Positions 31,779 to 46,100 of a stretch of 64,000 nt of DNA are shown in pieces. Under the pieces are notes generated by a model. The model saw only the letters and a list, made by a program, of their open reading frames with translations, was not told where the DNA came from and did no database searches. The translations under genes were made by a program, and so were the position numbers. The stretch's first letter is position 1. Each line of letters begins with the position of its first letter. The stretch comes from Chenopodium formosanum (taxonomy: Eukaryota > Streptophyta > Magnoliopsida > Caryophyllales > Amaranthaceae): contig CM044857.1 of the NCBI GenBank assembly GCA_024500155.1, positions 3,970,501 to 4,034,500 of the forward strand, written 5' to 3'.

Positions 31779-34700
31779 ATGGCGAAAAGCCGGCAAAGCA
31801 GGAAGAGAACGTCGACATCAACGCTAGTATTATCATTGTTGCTAATGCTAAGTGTGGTACTTCTTCTGCTTCTTGCTCTCGGCATTCTCTCTCTTCCTGT
31901 ATCTTCTAATGACCCTAGACCTGCTCACGATCTCAGTAACTTCGGTCGGAAGGTTCTCGAAAGGTACTTAATTTTCGCATTATTATTTCTTCGTCATTTT
32001 GATTGATGTTGTTGTTGATTGTTGACGATTTGTTGTTTTTGATTGAAGAGGTAAGGGGATTGGAAAGCGAGATGAACAATGGGTTGAGATTCTCTCCTGG
32101 GAGCCTCGTGCTTTTCTTTACCATCATTTCCTGGTTAGTTTTTATTTTTGATTTATTCAGTTTGATTTATAATTGACGATTTCGTGTTGAATCTGGAGTT
32201 TTAATGTGTTTAATTGATTAATGATGATCTTATTGACAATGTACGAAAATTTGTGGTTGCATGTTTATGTATCTGAATAATATTCTGTTTTTAGATGTGT
32301 TTGGTGTAGCGCGGTCGAAATTCAAATGTAGAATAAGTAAATTTAGGGGATGACATTTGATGTGTTTGGTTTTCGGAGTCGAATTTTAAATATTGATAGC
32401 AATATTCAGGTTCTGAAAAAGTTTTGGTGGGTTATTTGAAGTAGTGTGAGTAATGATTTTGATCAATCAGTTGAAAACAATAATTGGAATAGCCTGCTAG
32501 TCGAAATTTCTTGTGATCTCTGTCATGTTGGTATTTCTTAACCTTGTAGGGTTGATGGTGCTTTATCGGCATTACCATGTTGTTCCATGTCTTGTATATT
32601 TCAGTTGTGTGCCATGCATATGCTTAGGAGCTTGAAATCTCAAATGTTTCTCCTGGTATTCATTTAGAACAGTTTTTGAGTGATATGTCGGATTGTTGGG
32701 TGAGAGATTTTAATTTTGTCAGCTGAATAACCCTTTTTTGTCAGATATTACATACACATTTTACGAGGTAGATTTAATGACTTCCCTATAATTTTCTTTA
32801 TTTGTGCAAATGTGGCAATGCTGACTGTTGAGATATTCATTTAAAAACAATAATTGGAATTATGGTGGGGTGTGGGTTTTGCCAAAGGTTTATTTTGTTT
32901 TTCTACTTGGTCATAATCTCCGAATTTAAAATGAAATACACATAATAAGTGATTAACTGAAAATTTGCAGTTGCATGTTTGTGTATCCGAATACTATTCT
33001 GTTTCGCTGGCGTGCTTCTGGATGTGTTAGGTGTAGCGGGTTCAAATTTCAGCTGTGGATTAAGTAAATTCAGGGGATATATTTAGATGTGTTTGGTGTT
33101 GCTGAGTTGAATTTTAACTTTGGTGGGTCAGTGTTGGAAGGGGTGTGAGTTATGACTGTGATCAATCAGTAGAATGACCCTTCTTGCTAGCTGATATATA
33201 GATAGTTCGATAGTTAATTTGGTTAATCTTCCGATCTTCTCTGTCTTGTTGTAAATTCTTAACCTGTAGGTTGATGTTTTTCGGCATTACCTGTTGCAAA
33301 TCTTGACATCTTGTACAATTCAGCTTTGGGATGCATATGCTTAGGAGCTACTGAATTCAAAAGCTTTTTGTCATATTCATTTAGGAACAATTTTTGAGAA
33401 TTATGTTAAGGTGGAGAGAGGGGTTTTACTCTCATAAGCTGAATGACCCTTTCTTGCTAGACAGTACATCCATATTCTGCAAGACAACTTTTGTCTAATT
33501 TGCTTTAGTTTTACAAATGTGCCAATGCTGAATTGCTGACTATTGAGAGGTATTCATTTGAGAAAAATTATTGAGATTTTTATGGTGGGGTGTGGGTTTT
33601 GCCAAAGGTTTATTTTATTTCCTACTTGGTCATAATCTCCAAATTTTAAAATGAGAAAGAACCCTCCAGATAAGTGTGAATGGATGAGTGAAGGCATGTT
33701 CTTAGGATTCTGATTCTAGGCAAGATATGGATTGAGCCACTCCTTACATCAGTATTGAAGAAGGTGCAATAGATGCCGGACTATTTTTGCTTATTGTTAC
33801 TCTATTGAGGCATGACATGTTAAGGCCTCATCTGCGAAGTTCCTAGTGGCCAAAGTCTGATTAGCAAAAAAAGTATATCGTTTTTATTTATGTAGTAAAT
33901 GTTTTTTTTCCCCTTCCCGTTATTGTATTTGGGGCGGCGCTTGTTTGTGCTGTTGATGGTTGTGCTTGTGAACTGCATGCTTGCCAAATGTTAATCCTAG
34001 ATTCTAATTTCTGCAGTCTAAGGAGGAATGTGAATATCTAATTGACCTGGCTAAACCTCATATGGCAAAGTCAACTGTTGTTGATAGTAAAACTGGTCGG
34101 AGCAAGGACAGCAGGTTTGTTTACTGAACAATCACGTATAATGGTGCAAGCTTCGAATTTTATTGAATTGTGGCATTATGATAGCCCATTAGTTTCTTTT
34201 TTTTTTTTGCTTATTTTATTTCTTTTGATACGTAGTATTGTGTATCAATATGACAACACACTAAAGATATAACATCTGCCTTGATCATATGTGCAGGGTG
34301 CGAACTAGTTCTGGAATGTTTTTGAGAAGAGGTCAAGACAAAATTATAAGGGACATAGAGAAAAGAATAGCAGACTTTACCTTCATTCCTGTAGGTAAGA
34401 GATGCAATGACTTATGTTTCTGGTAATTTAATTTTCCACCAAGAATAGTCCCCTCATTGTATATGAGTTTCATACCCCTGCCTTACCCGTGTCCAAACCC
34501 ACTCCAGAACAAAACTTTACATTTCTGGGATTATTGATCAGGTTTTTGTGTATTGGGGAGTATAAAAGTTTATTTGAGAGAATAAAACAATGTTTTTTTT
34601 GGCAGGTTTTAGGACTGATGGTAAAAAAAAAAAATACAAGTACTAAGTGTATATATAATTTTGTAAAAAAGCATCATGAGAATTTTCATGGTACTGCTTG

Positions 34701-36881
34701 CCCCAATTCTGAAGTATGTCCATATGGAAATATTGATGACACTAGTCCCAGCTATTGGTGATCTAATTTAAAAGGTCCCAACTATTGGTCTATTGGTGAT
34801 CTAATTCAAAAAGTCCCAACTTCAATGAATTCAAATTAGTCCTAACCTCCAATGAACTTAAGGTGGTCCTAGCTTTTGATGAACATAAGGTGGTCCCCAC
34901 ATTGGGGGATGGAGTTGGGAGTTCTTCCCTAACCTATTTTAACTGGCGACTCTCTAATGGTGCCACATGCCACGTATTCATTGGCCTTAATTCTTTATTT
35001 GAAATCCTTTATCTACCCTCTCTCTCCACCCCCATCCCCACTTTTTTCACCACCAACTTCCATCGGAATCACCACTTGACCAACTATGGCCCTGTTATTT
35101 TGAGCTGTTATGGTCTGCTCTACTGAAATCAGCTCTGAGCCCTGCCCTGTTTTGCCGAGCCTTGCTCTACTCTGTTGTGCTCAGAAACTCAAAAGAACAG
35201 GGCCTACCTCCCAATACCATCAGAACAATCGCCAATTGTTTTTTCATCCACCGCCCACTATTCCAAAACCACCACTTGCCAGCCACTCCTTCCTCAATTA
35301 AACTTTTGAAGATAATTGTGAAAGTTAAGCTCATTTAAATAGCAAGCCATTAGCCAACCATTGGGATACAAAATAGCTACATAAAAAATTAGCTTTAAAT
35401 CCTATGTGGCATGGCAAGCTTATTTGAGAATTAGCTTACCATTGGAGATGCTCTGAGTGGCCTAAACTGAAAGCAAGAAGATCATTAGGAAACTGCGAGC
35501 CAAAAGTATCTTGTCTTAAGTTAAATAAGTAAACATGGCTGCTAAGAAGAATATAACTGAAATTTCAAGAGTGAACAGGGAACTTAAGAACTGTAACAAA
35601 AACAAGAAGCGAGGTTTTGTTGAAAATTGAATTTAGAATTTTGATGTAAAAGGTAATGCTTTGACAAGTCAAATTTAACGAGAAGAACAGCAATAATGCC
35701 AGTGTAATTTAAACTATTCTTGGTTTTAACGGAGACCAAACATTAGCAGTGTTACCTCTAACATATCATTAAAATTTTGTAAGAAGGCAATCCACATCAA
35801 ACATTGAACCTATTTAGGGCTTCATAAGTTCATATATGCTCTACTGTTTGTATGCTTCCTATTGAGGTAGCCTTTGAACCCCTGCACATCAGAAGCAACA
35901 CCTAAAAACTTTTACTAAGGATTCTAACTTCTGAAATTCTTGACTAGTTGAAAAATAGTAGATTTTGAATTTCTGGGTTTGTGATTTTTACCTCTTGTTG
36001 TCCTGATGAGTGATGAGAGTGACTACTTATGTAACTTTGTATGTGTTTTCTTGGAAAATCTTGTATTATCTTTCTTCTGATAATTTATTCATTAGTTAGT
36101 TCTTCGTATTATACTATTATAGTTATTTTATTTTTAGTAATGGGATTCATAAGTATGGTATTCAACTCTGTTTGCTTCTCTGTATTTACAGAGCATGGTG
36201 AGGGATTGCAGATTCTTCACTATGAAGAAGGTCAGAAGTATGAACCTCACTATGATTACTTCCTTGACGAATTCAACAAAAAGAATGGCGGCCAAAGGAT
36301 TGCTACTGTTCTTATGTACTTGTAATATCTCTAAACCAACCTATTAGCACCGTAGCTCTAGAATTGAACTTCTGCTTCACCCTTTGAGTGTGTTCTCTTT
36401 TCCACTTCTAATTTTCTGTTATTCTCAATGCAGATCAGATGTTGAAGAGGGTGGTGAGACTGTTTTTCCAGCTTCTCGAGGGAATTTTAGTTCTCTGCCA
36501 GGGTGGAATGAGCGGTCTGACTGTGCTAAAGGGGGCTTATCTGTAAAACCAAAGATGGGTGATGCCTTACTTTTCTGGAGCATGAGGCCTGATGCAACAT
36601 TAGATTCTTCTAGCCTGCATGGTCAGTTAATTACACCCCCCATGGAAAAAAAATTAGCAATGCCCATACCCTCGTTTGTCGCACTACAGTAGTAGTGCTG
36701 TGTGGTATTTTGAGCTTTTTATGGCTCTTAAGTAGTTGCTCGAGCCATTCTCAAGCTGCTCACACAGATGGTTCTGATGTTGTCAATCTTGTCTTGATAT
36801 GTTTCAGGTGGCTGCCCAGTGATTAAAGGAAACAAGTGGTCATCTACAAAATGGATGCATGTTGAGGAATACAAGATATAG
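31779..36881 (+). CDS. P4H: Prolyl 4-hydroxylase (type II membrane, 2-oxoglutarate dioxygenase), 7 exons
   Basis: Exons by splice sites and frame: 31779-31963, 32049-32133, 34017-34114, 34297-34394, 36192-36321, 36434-36621, 36808-36881. All introns are GT-AG and the joined frame is 858 nt, 285 residues plus stop, the usual length for plant P4H. The start is the ATG of MAKSRQ; the in-frame GTG upstream is not used. Residues 17-39 form a membrane anchor (VLSLLLMLSVVLLLLL), giving a type II protein of the ER/Golgi. The catalytic domain has the iron ligands H175 and D177 (EPHYDYF) and H261, and K271 for 2-oxoglutarate. Known role of the family: hydroxylating proline in extensins and arabinogalactan proteins before O-glycosylation. 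Conserved landmarks are VRTSSGMFL, GGQRIATVLMYLSDVEEGGETVFP and KWSSTKWMHVEEYKI. No lesion was seen. The exact paralogue is not decided. Confidence 0.95.
32245..33656 (+). repeat. About 714-bp tandem duplication inside P4H intron 2
   Basis: Unit 1 (from 32245) and unit 2 (from 32959) share GAAAATTTGNNGTTGCATG at the start. They keep the same order of blocks: ATGTGTTTGGTGTAGCG / ATGTGTTAGGTGTAGCG, GATCAATCAGT, GCTGAATRACCCTT, and GGTGGGGTGTGGGTTTTGCC near the end. They have diverged by substitutions and small indels, so the duplication is old. It accounts for most of the 1.9-kb intron. Confidence 0.8.
34744..34905 (+). repeat. Degenerate ~28-bp repeats in P4H intron 4
   Basis: Five to six tandem units of the type GTCCYARCTNNNATGAACTTAAGGTG lie in the 1.8-kb intron 34395-36191. 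The layout resembles the terminal repeats of some Mutator-like elements. No matching inverted end was found, so its origin stays open. The rest of the intron is AT-rich without coding signal. Confidence 0.45.
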
Positions 36882-39800
36882 GCGCCATCAAGGTGATTTA
36901 GCGTAAGTTTGACTATTGGATGCACTGTGTATCCTATCTCTGACGTTTAGTCATAACTATGAAATCATGAAGTGTGAAAAAGTTAAAATTGTTATAGATT
37001 CCTCAAGTCTAGAAGGAAAGATATATTTGGAAATTTAGTTATATATTTTCTGAATTTTCCCCAAATATTTCCACATGGTACATAGATTTCATAAACAACC
37101 TAGAAGCCAACAGAAACTGAGAGATTTGCTTAGAGTTCAAAGTTATACTTGGTATGTAAAAATCATGGAAAGGTCTTTTATGTAGTTGTCTACTGTTTTT
37201 CTCAGCCTTGTGCAGTAGATCTTACACAACAACAAATAGCACATTAGCACTACTTGCTGATCTGAATTTTTTTTTTCTTTTAAACTGAACATATGGTTTT
37301 TGATATACTTGAGCTAGAATGATTTCAGTGAACTGTTGTGTGTGCTTAATGGAATTTTACTGAAGTTATATTTTATGAAAATGTAATGGATATACATTGC
37401 ATAAATTGTTGAATTGGGTAATATTGTTGGATACAACCGCCATTTTGCTTCATACGCCCTCTGTCCGAATGTAATTTGAATGCTTCCCTTTTCATATGTT
37501 CTAATAGTTTGGACACTGCCTTTGGAAAAGGTCTCACATTTTTTTTTCTCATCTCTAGTTTGATCCACTATCTCCTTTCACACGTACCTTTATCATGAAC
37601 TCCCATCCCATATACTTCACTATCAAACTAATATTAGGTAACACATCTGCAATTTATCTCATACACTATTTATATTTGTAAGTATTCTGGGATGAAGAAA
37701 GTACTTAAGATGTTTCTAATGTGCAAGTGCTCATCATTTGTTTTGGATAAGATTCAGCCATTATAGCTGGACACAAGATTACTTTCTTGTTTATTGGGAC
37801 GTGACAAAGATTGATAAGTGTTGAGTGTAACTTATATAGACAAAAAAGTTCCATGTAGAACTTGGAGGTGCCATGCCAATTATAACTTCTTGGCGAGAAT
37901 AGCATTTAGAAGAGAAAATATGATCTGCTGGATTGGTCATGTTAAGCATTATAATAACGTTGGTAGAATGTGATCCTTTGACAGGTTAACGGATCGTGCC
38001 AGCCCTTCTGGCTCATATCTTACCAGACGTTCATCGACGACCATTTTGAAGCTGAGTTTTTTTGGGTCCTACCGCAACTGCATGCCTTTGTTACTAACAC
38101 ATTAGTGATTGTATTGGTGAATAGATAATTACTTTAACAAAATTTAAGATAGTAATGTTGATGCGGCATGAGAGTATATACTATACGGTTCTCTTGGTTA
38201 ATTGGTTTTCCTGCTTGTGGTACACATTCTATTATTTTCAGGGATATGCACGGTTGGTACAATGTGAACTATGAGATGTATAGTGTTTCATGATGTGGTG
38301 GCAAAAATTTTCCAATAGAGAGTTCATTTTTATTCTGTTCTTCCTTTTCTGGATCATTTATGCTTTTATTCCCTTTTTATTTCAGTTTTTCTATGCTTTG
38401 GTGCCGCTGAAATGCGTTTCCAAATTCTTTTTATTTGACTTGCATACTTTGGTGTTGCTGGATTGTGTTCCCAATAGGTACGACATTTTTGTAATTTGGA
38501 GACGCATACTTGCATGACATTTATGTAATTATATTAAAACCTGTGAGACTCCCTTTTTTTTTTTTTTTAATATAAAAAGTTGTTAATTCATTTACTGTTT
38601 TGCCACTTGAAATTGAGAGAATCATTTTCCCAAAATCTGTTTTCTATCAAAAGCCAACAAAGTCTTTGTGAATGATCAACTTAATTCCACTTAGACTCAG
38701 TTTGTTTTGATGAAAAATGTGATTAAAAAGGTTTTCTTTTATCTGTATGGAAAACTTATGTAAAGAAAGGAAAAAGTAAAGTATGAGGGGAAGAATGGAG
38801 GATAGACATTGAGAATATACAAATTCATGTAATTTTAGGTTCATTTTCAATATGTAATTTCATAATAGCAAATTTCACAATATTTAATCAACAAGGAAGT
38901 AAGATATCAATGGTTAAACGTGCATATAATAGACCACAAACTCCTTATATAAAGAACATGGCCTTATCATTGCTTGGACCAACTCACTTCCACATGTAAA
39001 TCACTAATGAAAATATAATTCGAGTACAAAACTTAGGGAACTTATATCGGGAATTCCTATAGGACAATCAAGCTGTTTCCTTCTATATATGCAGATGCTT
39101 ATTGCAACAATCGTTGGCACATGAGTACCATTTATATAGAGTATACATAAAGAAAATCATTTTGTAATACTACGTAAATGGAAAATATTACTGAGACTTC
39201 AATTCCCTTTTCATACTTAAATAATTTGTTTGATAATAATTTTAAATAGAAGAGAAGATGCAAAAGTAGAGTAACAAAAGTGACATGCAAACCATCTATA
39301 CAAGTGTGATTATCACTCTAAGAGCTTCCTTCACAGAGCAAATCATAGCAAAATCTCCACAAAATTTGGTGGAATAACTCATCTTATCCTTCCCGTTGCG
39401 TCTAGCACATGTGAAGTGAATGTTGGCTTTAGACTGGACTTGCTGAACCATGATAGTCTCTTCCTACAGTCAGCACCTACAGAAAACTGAACACCACAAA
39501 TATTAATCAACTGCAGAGTTGACAAGAAGCCTAGTAGCAGCAATACAGCAAGGTCGGATCAAGCTAAATCCAACATAGCACATTTAATTCACGTAATACA
39601 TCAAGAAAACACAATATTGTTGATCCATACTTATTTCACACCATTTCTTGGCTATGATAATAATTAATTTGGCATGATTGACGCTAAAAGTCATCCTGAT
39701 ATTAAGTGCAATTGGCATCTATTAATGATCCCGACAGACAGAGCTACCTACTTAGCAATAATAAAGCCAGATTGCCCAAGCCCTTAAAATAGCATGGGTA

Positions 39801-40171
39801 GGGCGAAGGGTGATGCAAAGGATAGCTATCAGAGTTTGAGCACTACTCACTAACCAAGGAATAAACTTTAAGGACATCCTTGTAAGATCATTGGACGAAA
39901 AGTTCAGTGACAAATAAAACTCCACAAGGAAGAAATGATAGGGCAAGAGAACAAATAACAATTACTATATAGCCCTGGACAGTTACTAACCTTTACTAAC
40001 CTAAAAGCATATATTAAATGGTCCAATCTACGTTCCTATAAATGTCATTTACCTTGGTCCTTGCTAACATCCAGAGCGCTATTTGCTTGCAGTCCCTTGA
40101 AAGAAAGTATTGAAGCACCACTCAATGGACCTTGACAAGAACATGTGGTATCCCAGAATTTGGGCACCAAA
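36882..40171. other. Intergenic region between two convergent genes
   Basis: It holds the 3' UTRs of both genes, which point at each other. Apart from a Stowaway-like MITE at 37455-37701 I see no coding region; the short ORFs here have no recognisable domain or codon bias. Poly-T runs (for example 38552-38567) and AT-rich tracts are frequent. Confidence 0.6.
37455..37701. mobile_element. Stowaway-like MITE
   Basis: A 247-bp element flanked by TA on both sides (37453-37454, 37702-37703). The right end, read inverted, is CTTTCTTCATCCCAGAATAC and the left end CGCCCTCTGTCCGAATG. Both are variants of the CTCCCTCCGTCCC terminus common in plant Stowaway elements. No ORF. Confidence 0.7.
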
Positions 40172-43100
40172 TTATTTTGAGATATTGCGTAGCTGACTCA
40201 ATATTTCAGCAAGATCAGCAGGTGGAGGGCATGAAAAATGCATGTATTTTCCAGTACACGGATGCTTAAACCTAAAAAAAGAGTAGTAACAATATTAGGA
40301 ACTTTGCAACTATTGCTCAAATTTAAAACGGAAAGTAAAATTAATAGAATTTACTTCTCACCCAAGAACCATAGCATGGAGGCAGGGCCTTTCTATGCTG
40401 GAAACCAGATCACTGAGCTGTAAATGACATGTGGATGGGGTTCTTGGTCGAAGCAATGATAGTGCCATATCCTTGGTCCCACCATACAATTCATCTCCCA
40501 GTAATGGAATGCCCATGTACTTTGCATGCACCCGAATCTTCATCAACCACAAGAACACATACATGGCAAATTTAATGAGCAACAATACGGGAGCAAGTTC
40601 AGACCAACTTATAAATCCTTTATATCACAAAGAAAGATCTGTGTACATTACAAACTAACGGTAGCACTGAAAAAGTAAGTTCACTTGAGGCAAAGTAATA
40701 TGGCAAGGGAGACTTCAATATTGTCCAACAAAAGGGAATTAAAACATCTCCTAAGTCTTATAATAGAACACAACATATTATTGAGCACACTATGCAGTAT
40801 GCACATAGAATTATTCTACTTTATTCTGGAATTGCAGCGCAAGATTTATACACACATATGACAACTCCATCTAAGCAAGTAAAATTTTGGAATTTGATGA
40901 TGCCTTTGATTGATTTAATCACATTAATGACGCTTCTTTTCAGTGATGCTTAGTCTCAGTTGTTACACCTTAAGTGCTAAGACAGCCAATGAAATTTGAA
41001 AAGGCAGAATTTTTTTTTTTTTTTTTAATTATTATTTTTTTTTATATACTTTTTTTTTTGGTGTACAGAGAATCACAAGAGCATATGATGTGAGTGGAAT
41101 TTGAACTCAAGTTTTAGGTACCACCCTCTATTCCTCTAAGGCTTCAACTGACTAAGCTAGATGGTATCCTTTGATGAGCACTTAGGCAGTCTGTATGGCA
41201 ATTGGAATAAAAAGATTCTTGTAAACCAGAAGACTGATAAAAGCTACTGCTCAAATTATAATCATATGATGATTTCCCTAGAGTGCTATACTAAAAAACA
41301 TGTTAGCAAACTTTAAGACAAGAGAAACAAAACACGCCTAGTCACCAATTTACCATCTTTCAAATCTCAGAAGTCAATACCGGATTTGGAATGCAGAATA
41401 CATCTAAAAAGTGAGCAGTTGAGCACATATCAACACCTTCATCAATTCTCTATTTTTATGGGTCAGAGAAATGGGAGTTATGCAGCACTTTTTATACCTG
41501 ATGTGTACGCCCAGTTTCTAATCTCCATTCAACTAATGCTGCGCCTCCATTAGCTAATACTTCAAGTACTTTGTACCTGCAGACACAAGACAAAGGAAAG
41601 AAAATTTTGAAGGTATTACAGTTACATCAATTACTAAAATTGTACGATAAAAACCAAAGCAGGAGTCATTGACTTATATGATTGATTAAAACACAAAAGT
41701 TAACGTTTATCAATCCAACCTGAAATACATTGACCCTAAACCAAAAGTTACACATCTGACCCATTTCATGGTGTTATACACAATGTCTACCAAATTCATC
41801 AACCTGTCTTAGATGATGTATCCCTATATACTTTGAGGTATTTTTAACAAAGTAAATATAGGCAAGAGTAGGTCTGTGTTGGGTTAATCTCCCCAAATCC
41901 CAACAATTAATTAGGTAGTATTATTATCATTAGTAGTAGTAATAATAATTATGTAGTAAAAGAAAAGATGATGTCATAAGTGGACATGAAAGTCCAAGTT
42001 AGTGAAATGATTGTGATGGTGTCATATGCCTAGTCTAATTGTGCTAGACTATAGGTATCGAATTTGGGGTAAATGTAATGATGCATGCAGCTAGGTGACA
42101 AGCTTGATGAAGAAGCTAGCTTTGTTTGTTGGCATATATATGTACTGTGATTTTCTGCAAGAAGGTGCAAGAAGAAAGCTTACTAGCAAAAGAAGTAGAG
42201 CTGCAAACATCTCAAAGAGTAGGGGATATAAAGCTGTAGTAGTGAGGGAGGAAGTGACGGAGAGGCAAACACAATATTAGTGTAAAAGGATACGTTAGGA
42301 TTAGTATAAATACAAGTGTTAAGGGTACTTAGCGTAGACTGTCCTAAAATACATTGTTTATAATATTGTAACTGTAGTAGTGGTCATTGTACTTCCGAAA
42401 TTATTGCTAGTAAAGGTTGTTTTCGTCCATGGAGATCCGGACAGTGGTTTTTCCCCTTATCGAGGAGGGGTTTTCCACGTAAAAATCTTGTGTATTGTTT
42501 TCATTGTTCCGTATTTTATTATTCTTCCCGATATTGTGTTTATTTGTTGCTCTGTCCCTAACAGTCTGGTTCAAGAAAGAAACATAATTACTTTAGGGTG
42601 TAAAAGGGAAGTTTAATACACAGCCCACTACCCCCCCCCCCCCCTTCCGGCCCCCATTTCAAAGGAAACTACCCTATTTCCAAAAGAAAAAATCGTCATG
42701 CTAATAGAATTTCAACCTTCTTAATTTTTCATAATCACCACATGTCGAATTCCTTCTTGTTGTTATTATTGTTATTGTTATTGTTATTGTTATTGTTATT
42801 GTTATTGTTATTATTATTATTATTATTATTATTAAAACTAAACAATAGGAAATACAAAATGCAATAATGACTAATGACCATGGTAATGGTTGTTTTATTG
42901 CTGAAGTGGAAACTAGGAGGTGTTACACTATTTTTCAGGGTTGTCATGGCATAAAATGGCTTTGAAGATTCAATTCACAATTGCAATTTAAAGGTTTTAA
43001 CATTTTTCAAAACATTTTCTAAAAGAGAAAAAAAAAAAAAAAAAAAAAATGGAGAATACTTGTGGTGAGCAACTCCGCCAAATGGGTTTTCTCGCTGCCA

Positions 43101-46100
43101 CATAAAGGAGGAGGGTTATGGTAGCCCAATGACAGCGAGTGTAAAACTTTGTCACATCCTGTGACATAAGCCAAAATATTAATTTCTTGGGGGGGGGGGG
43201 GGTGTTCCTTACTAGCAACGCGCTGCACTCCTAGTGTAATGATAAGCAAATTAAGCACGCAAAAGATGCTAGGTCATAAACCCAAAGCGAGCACCACAGT
43301 GTCCAAGGGCATGCACTAGAATTTTGGATAACCAATTTGATTTATACCCGGGAGATCTACTATGGAAGCAATCTATTTAATAAGACAAATGATGAAATTT
43401 TATAGGATAAAGAAGAAGGATCTCCATATAGTTTTTATTGACTTAGAGAAGGTATATGAAAAGGGGCCAAGAGGGATACTTTGGTGGAAAATGTAGAAGA
43501 AAAGTATTCCACAAAGGTATGTGGACCTAGTTAAAGATATGTATTGGACATGCGGAGGGTTGACAAAAGAATTTTCTATTACAATTGGATTGCATCAAGA
43601 GTCTATATTAAGTCCTTTTCTATTTGCAACAGTTCTAGATGAAGTAACCAAGGTAAAATTCAAGATGAGGTTATATGGTATATGTTGTTTGCGGATGATA
43701 TCATTTGGTGAATAAAACTAAAGATGGGGTTAACGTCAAATTGGAGCAATGCAGGCAAAGGTTGGAATCTAGATGGTTTAAACTAAGTCGGAGTAAGACC
43801 GAATATTTGGTATGCTGTATTGGTACATTTAGGGGATAAGCTATGATGTAGTGAGCTTGGACACAAAGGATTTGACCATGAGTTAATGTTTTAAATATCT
43901 TAGGTCGATCAACGAGAAAATGGTGACATTGATCAAGACGTGGCCCACAGGATTAAGTCGTCGAGGAGGCTTAAATGGAGAGCGGCCACGGGAGCGTTAT
44001 ATAACCGAATCATTCCTTTACGGTTTAAGGGGAAATTCAACAAGACTGTCAAAACCAGTGTTGCTTTAAGAAGCACATTAAAAATATGAAAGTTAAATAA
44101 ATGCGCATATTAAGATGGATGTGCGAAAATACTCTACAAGATAGAATCAGAAATGAGGTTATTCGCAAGAAAGTGGGGGGGGGGGGATCATAGGCATTCC
44201 TGACAAATTAAGGGAAAATAGCCTGCGTTGATTCGAACATGTAAGACGGAAACTCGAGGGTGTACCAGTACGAAGAGTGGAAGACTTAGACCATGGAGGG
44301 GTTAAATGAAGGAGGGAGGAGGGAGACCGAAACCAAAAATGACTTGATTGGAAGGAGTTACAAAGCATATGAAGCATATGGATTTGCATGAGAATGAGGC
44401 ATTTGATCGTAAGGAATGGAGGAGGAAGATTTTAGTAGATGACTACATGGAATATTCACTTTTGATTCATGTAGCCGACTCCACTTATGGGATTAAAGTT
44501 TTGATATAAGTTCAAATTTGTTTTACGCTATTGTTATGGTTTTTGTATAAAAGCTTTCAGGAGTATATATATATGCTATAAATACATATTCTAATATGGT
44601 ACTCCCACCAACCATTGACTTCTATATTATTCACATATCTTACTTTTAACCATATTTTTTTACTAATATAAAAATACATGTTATCATGTACGATATTATT
44701 GGATTTGTCTCAATGTATTTTTTCAAAAAATCAACTTTCTTAAATTTTTAATTTAATTATATTTAGATTTAATTATTTAAATAACACAAAAGTTAATAAG
44801 AAACAATTTTAAAAAATGGAGGGGGTAGTTATTATTTGATTTTATAAGATTATGACAAAACTTGGTCAATGGTATGATCTCATTTTAAAATTTTATATTA
44901 TCAAAAAGACTAGAGTTATAGATAAAAAGAAAAATAAATAAAAAGTTATCTACAAAGTTTGGATTAAGGGAATTTGGATTGTCGAGAATTTTGGATTTTT
45001 CCTTGGGAGCATCTTCGCCTACCCAAAGCTCATTTATCATAAAAAATCATCATAAAAACACCATCAAAACATCACCATCACATCATCATCATCATCACAT
45101 CACAACATTATCAACTAAAACAAGGCCACAATCCTCATGTACAAGCCACTACCCTACCACACTACCCTTCTATGTACACTTCAACCAACCCAAAAAGGAA
45201 CATCCTCCCCCACACTAGTCTTTTGCACGTCCCGAGCAAAAGTTAAAAGTTTTGGGGGGAGGAAGGGAACCCTCATCATGGGTTCCTTTCTCCTTGCCCT
45301 CTAGGACGAGGAGGGTTCTCAAAATCAAACCCAGGAGTGTCCATAAATGGGTGGAGGGGTTGGTTGAAATGCTCATAGGGCCACCCCTGGTCACCCTTAC
45401 CCCCATCAAAAGGGTTTGGGGTGGATGTGCGAGCCGGATCACACCCACCCGGGCAATAAGGATCGTAAGGTGGGGTGCCAATACGTTGAGAAGGTTCGAT
45501 GGGACCTTCCTAATAGGGGTAGACATTGGGGGTAGGGTTGTTGGGGTCATAGGGGTCCCAATGTGGAACCGGACCCTTTTGAGGAGGGTGGTAGGGGTAG
45601 TTAACATAGGGCGCTTGGATGCCCGCTTGTACAAGGTTATCATAATTCATCCTCCCGTAGTACCACCATTGTTAAATGGAAGCTTGGTTATCCCGGCGGA
45701 TATCCTCGAGGGTACTACGGAGGGCATTCATATCAAAAGGAGGAAAGGAGGAAGAGGAAGATGCCTCACCTCCCCCGCTAAGGGGGGGAACGGTTTGCTC
45801 CTGGCGGTGGACCGGCGGAGGATGAGGAAATGCACCCCGGGCTCATGTTCTTAATTCATCGGGGATGTGCTGCTGGGGGATCTTCCATTTGAGAGGAGAG
45901 GAGTGGTCCACCGTAGTGAGGGATGGGTCCGGAAGGACACACCATTCAACCTCTTTGTCCACTAAGAGGATGAATTTGCGCTTGCTTGTGGATTAGTTGA
46001 TGAAGCGGTTGTGACGGAGAGCACTAAGGGAGAGAGAATAGGGAGGAAACTCGTCGGTGACTTCCTCTCGGGTTTGGTGCACAAATGGGAGCATTTCTAT

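Noticed and set aside
42735..42947. Poly-asparagine ORF on the minus strand
   Set aside because: Product of the TTGTTA/TTA microsatellite.
45215..45854. Long overlapping ORFs on both strands in the inverted-repeat arms (also 47406-48060)
   Set aside because: They are out-of-frame readings of the Gag-like C-terminal region. The mirror copies exist because of the inverted repeat.
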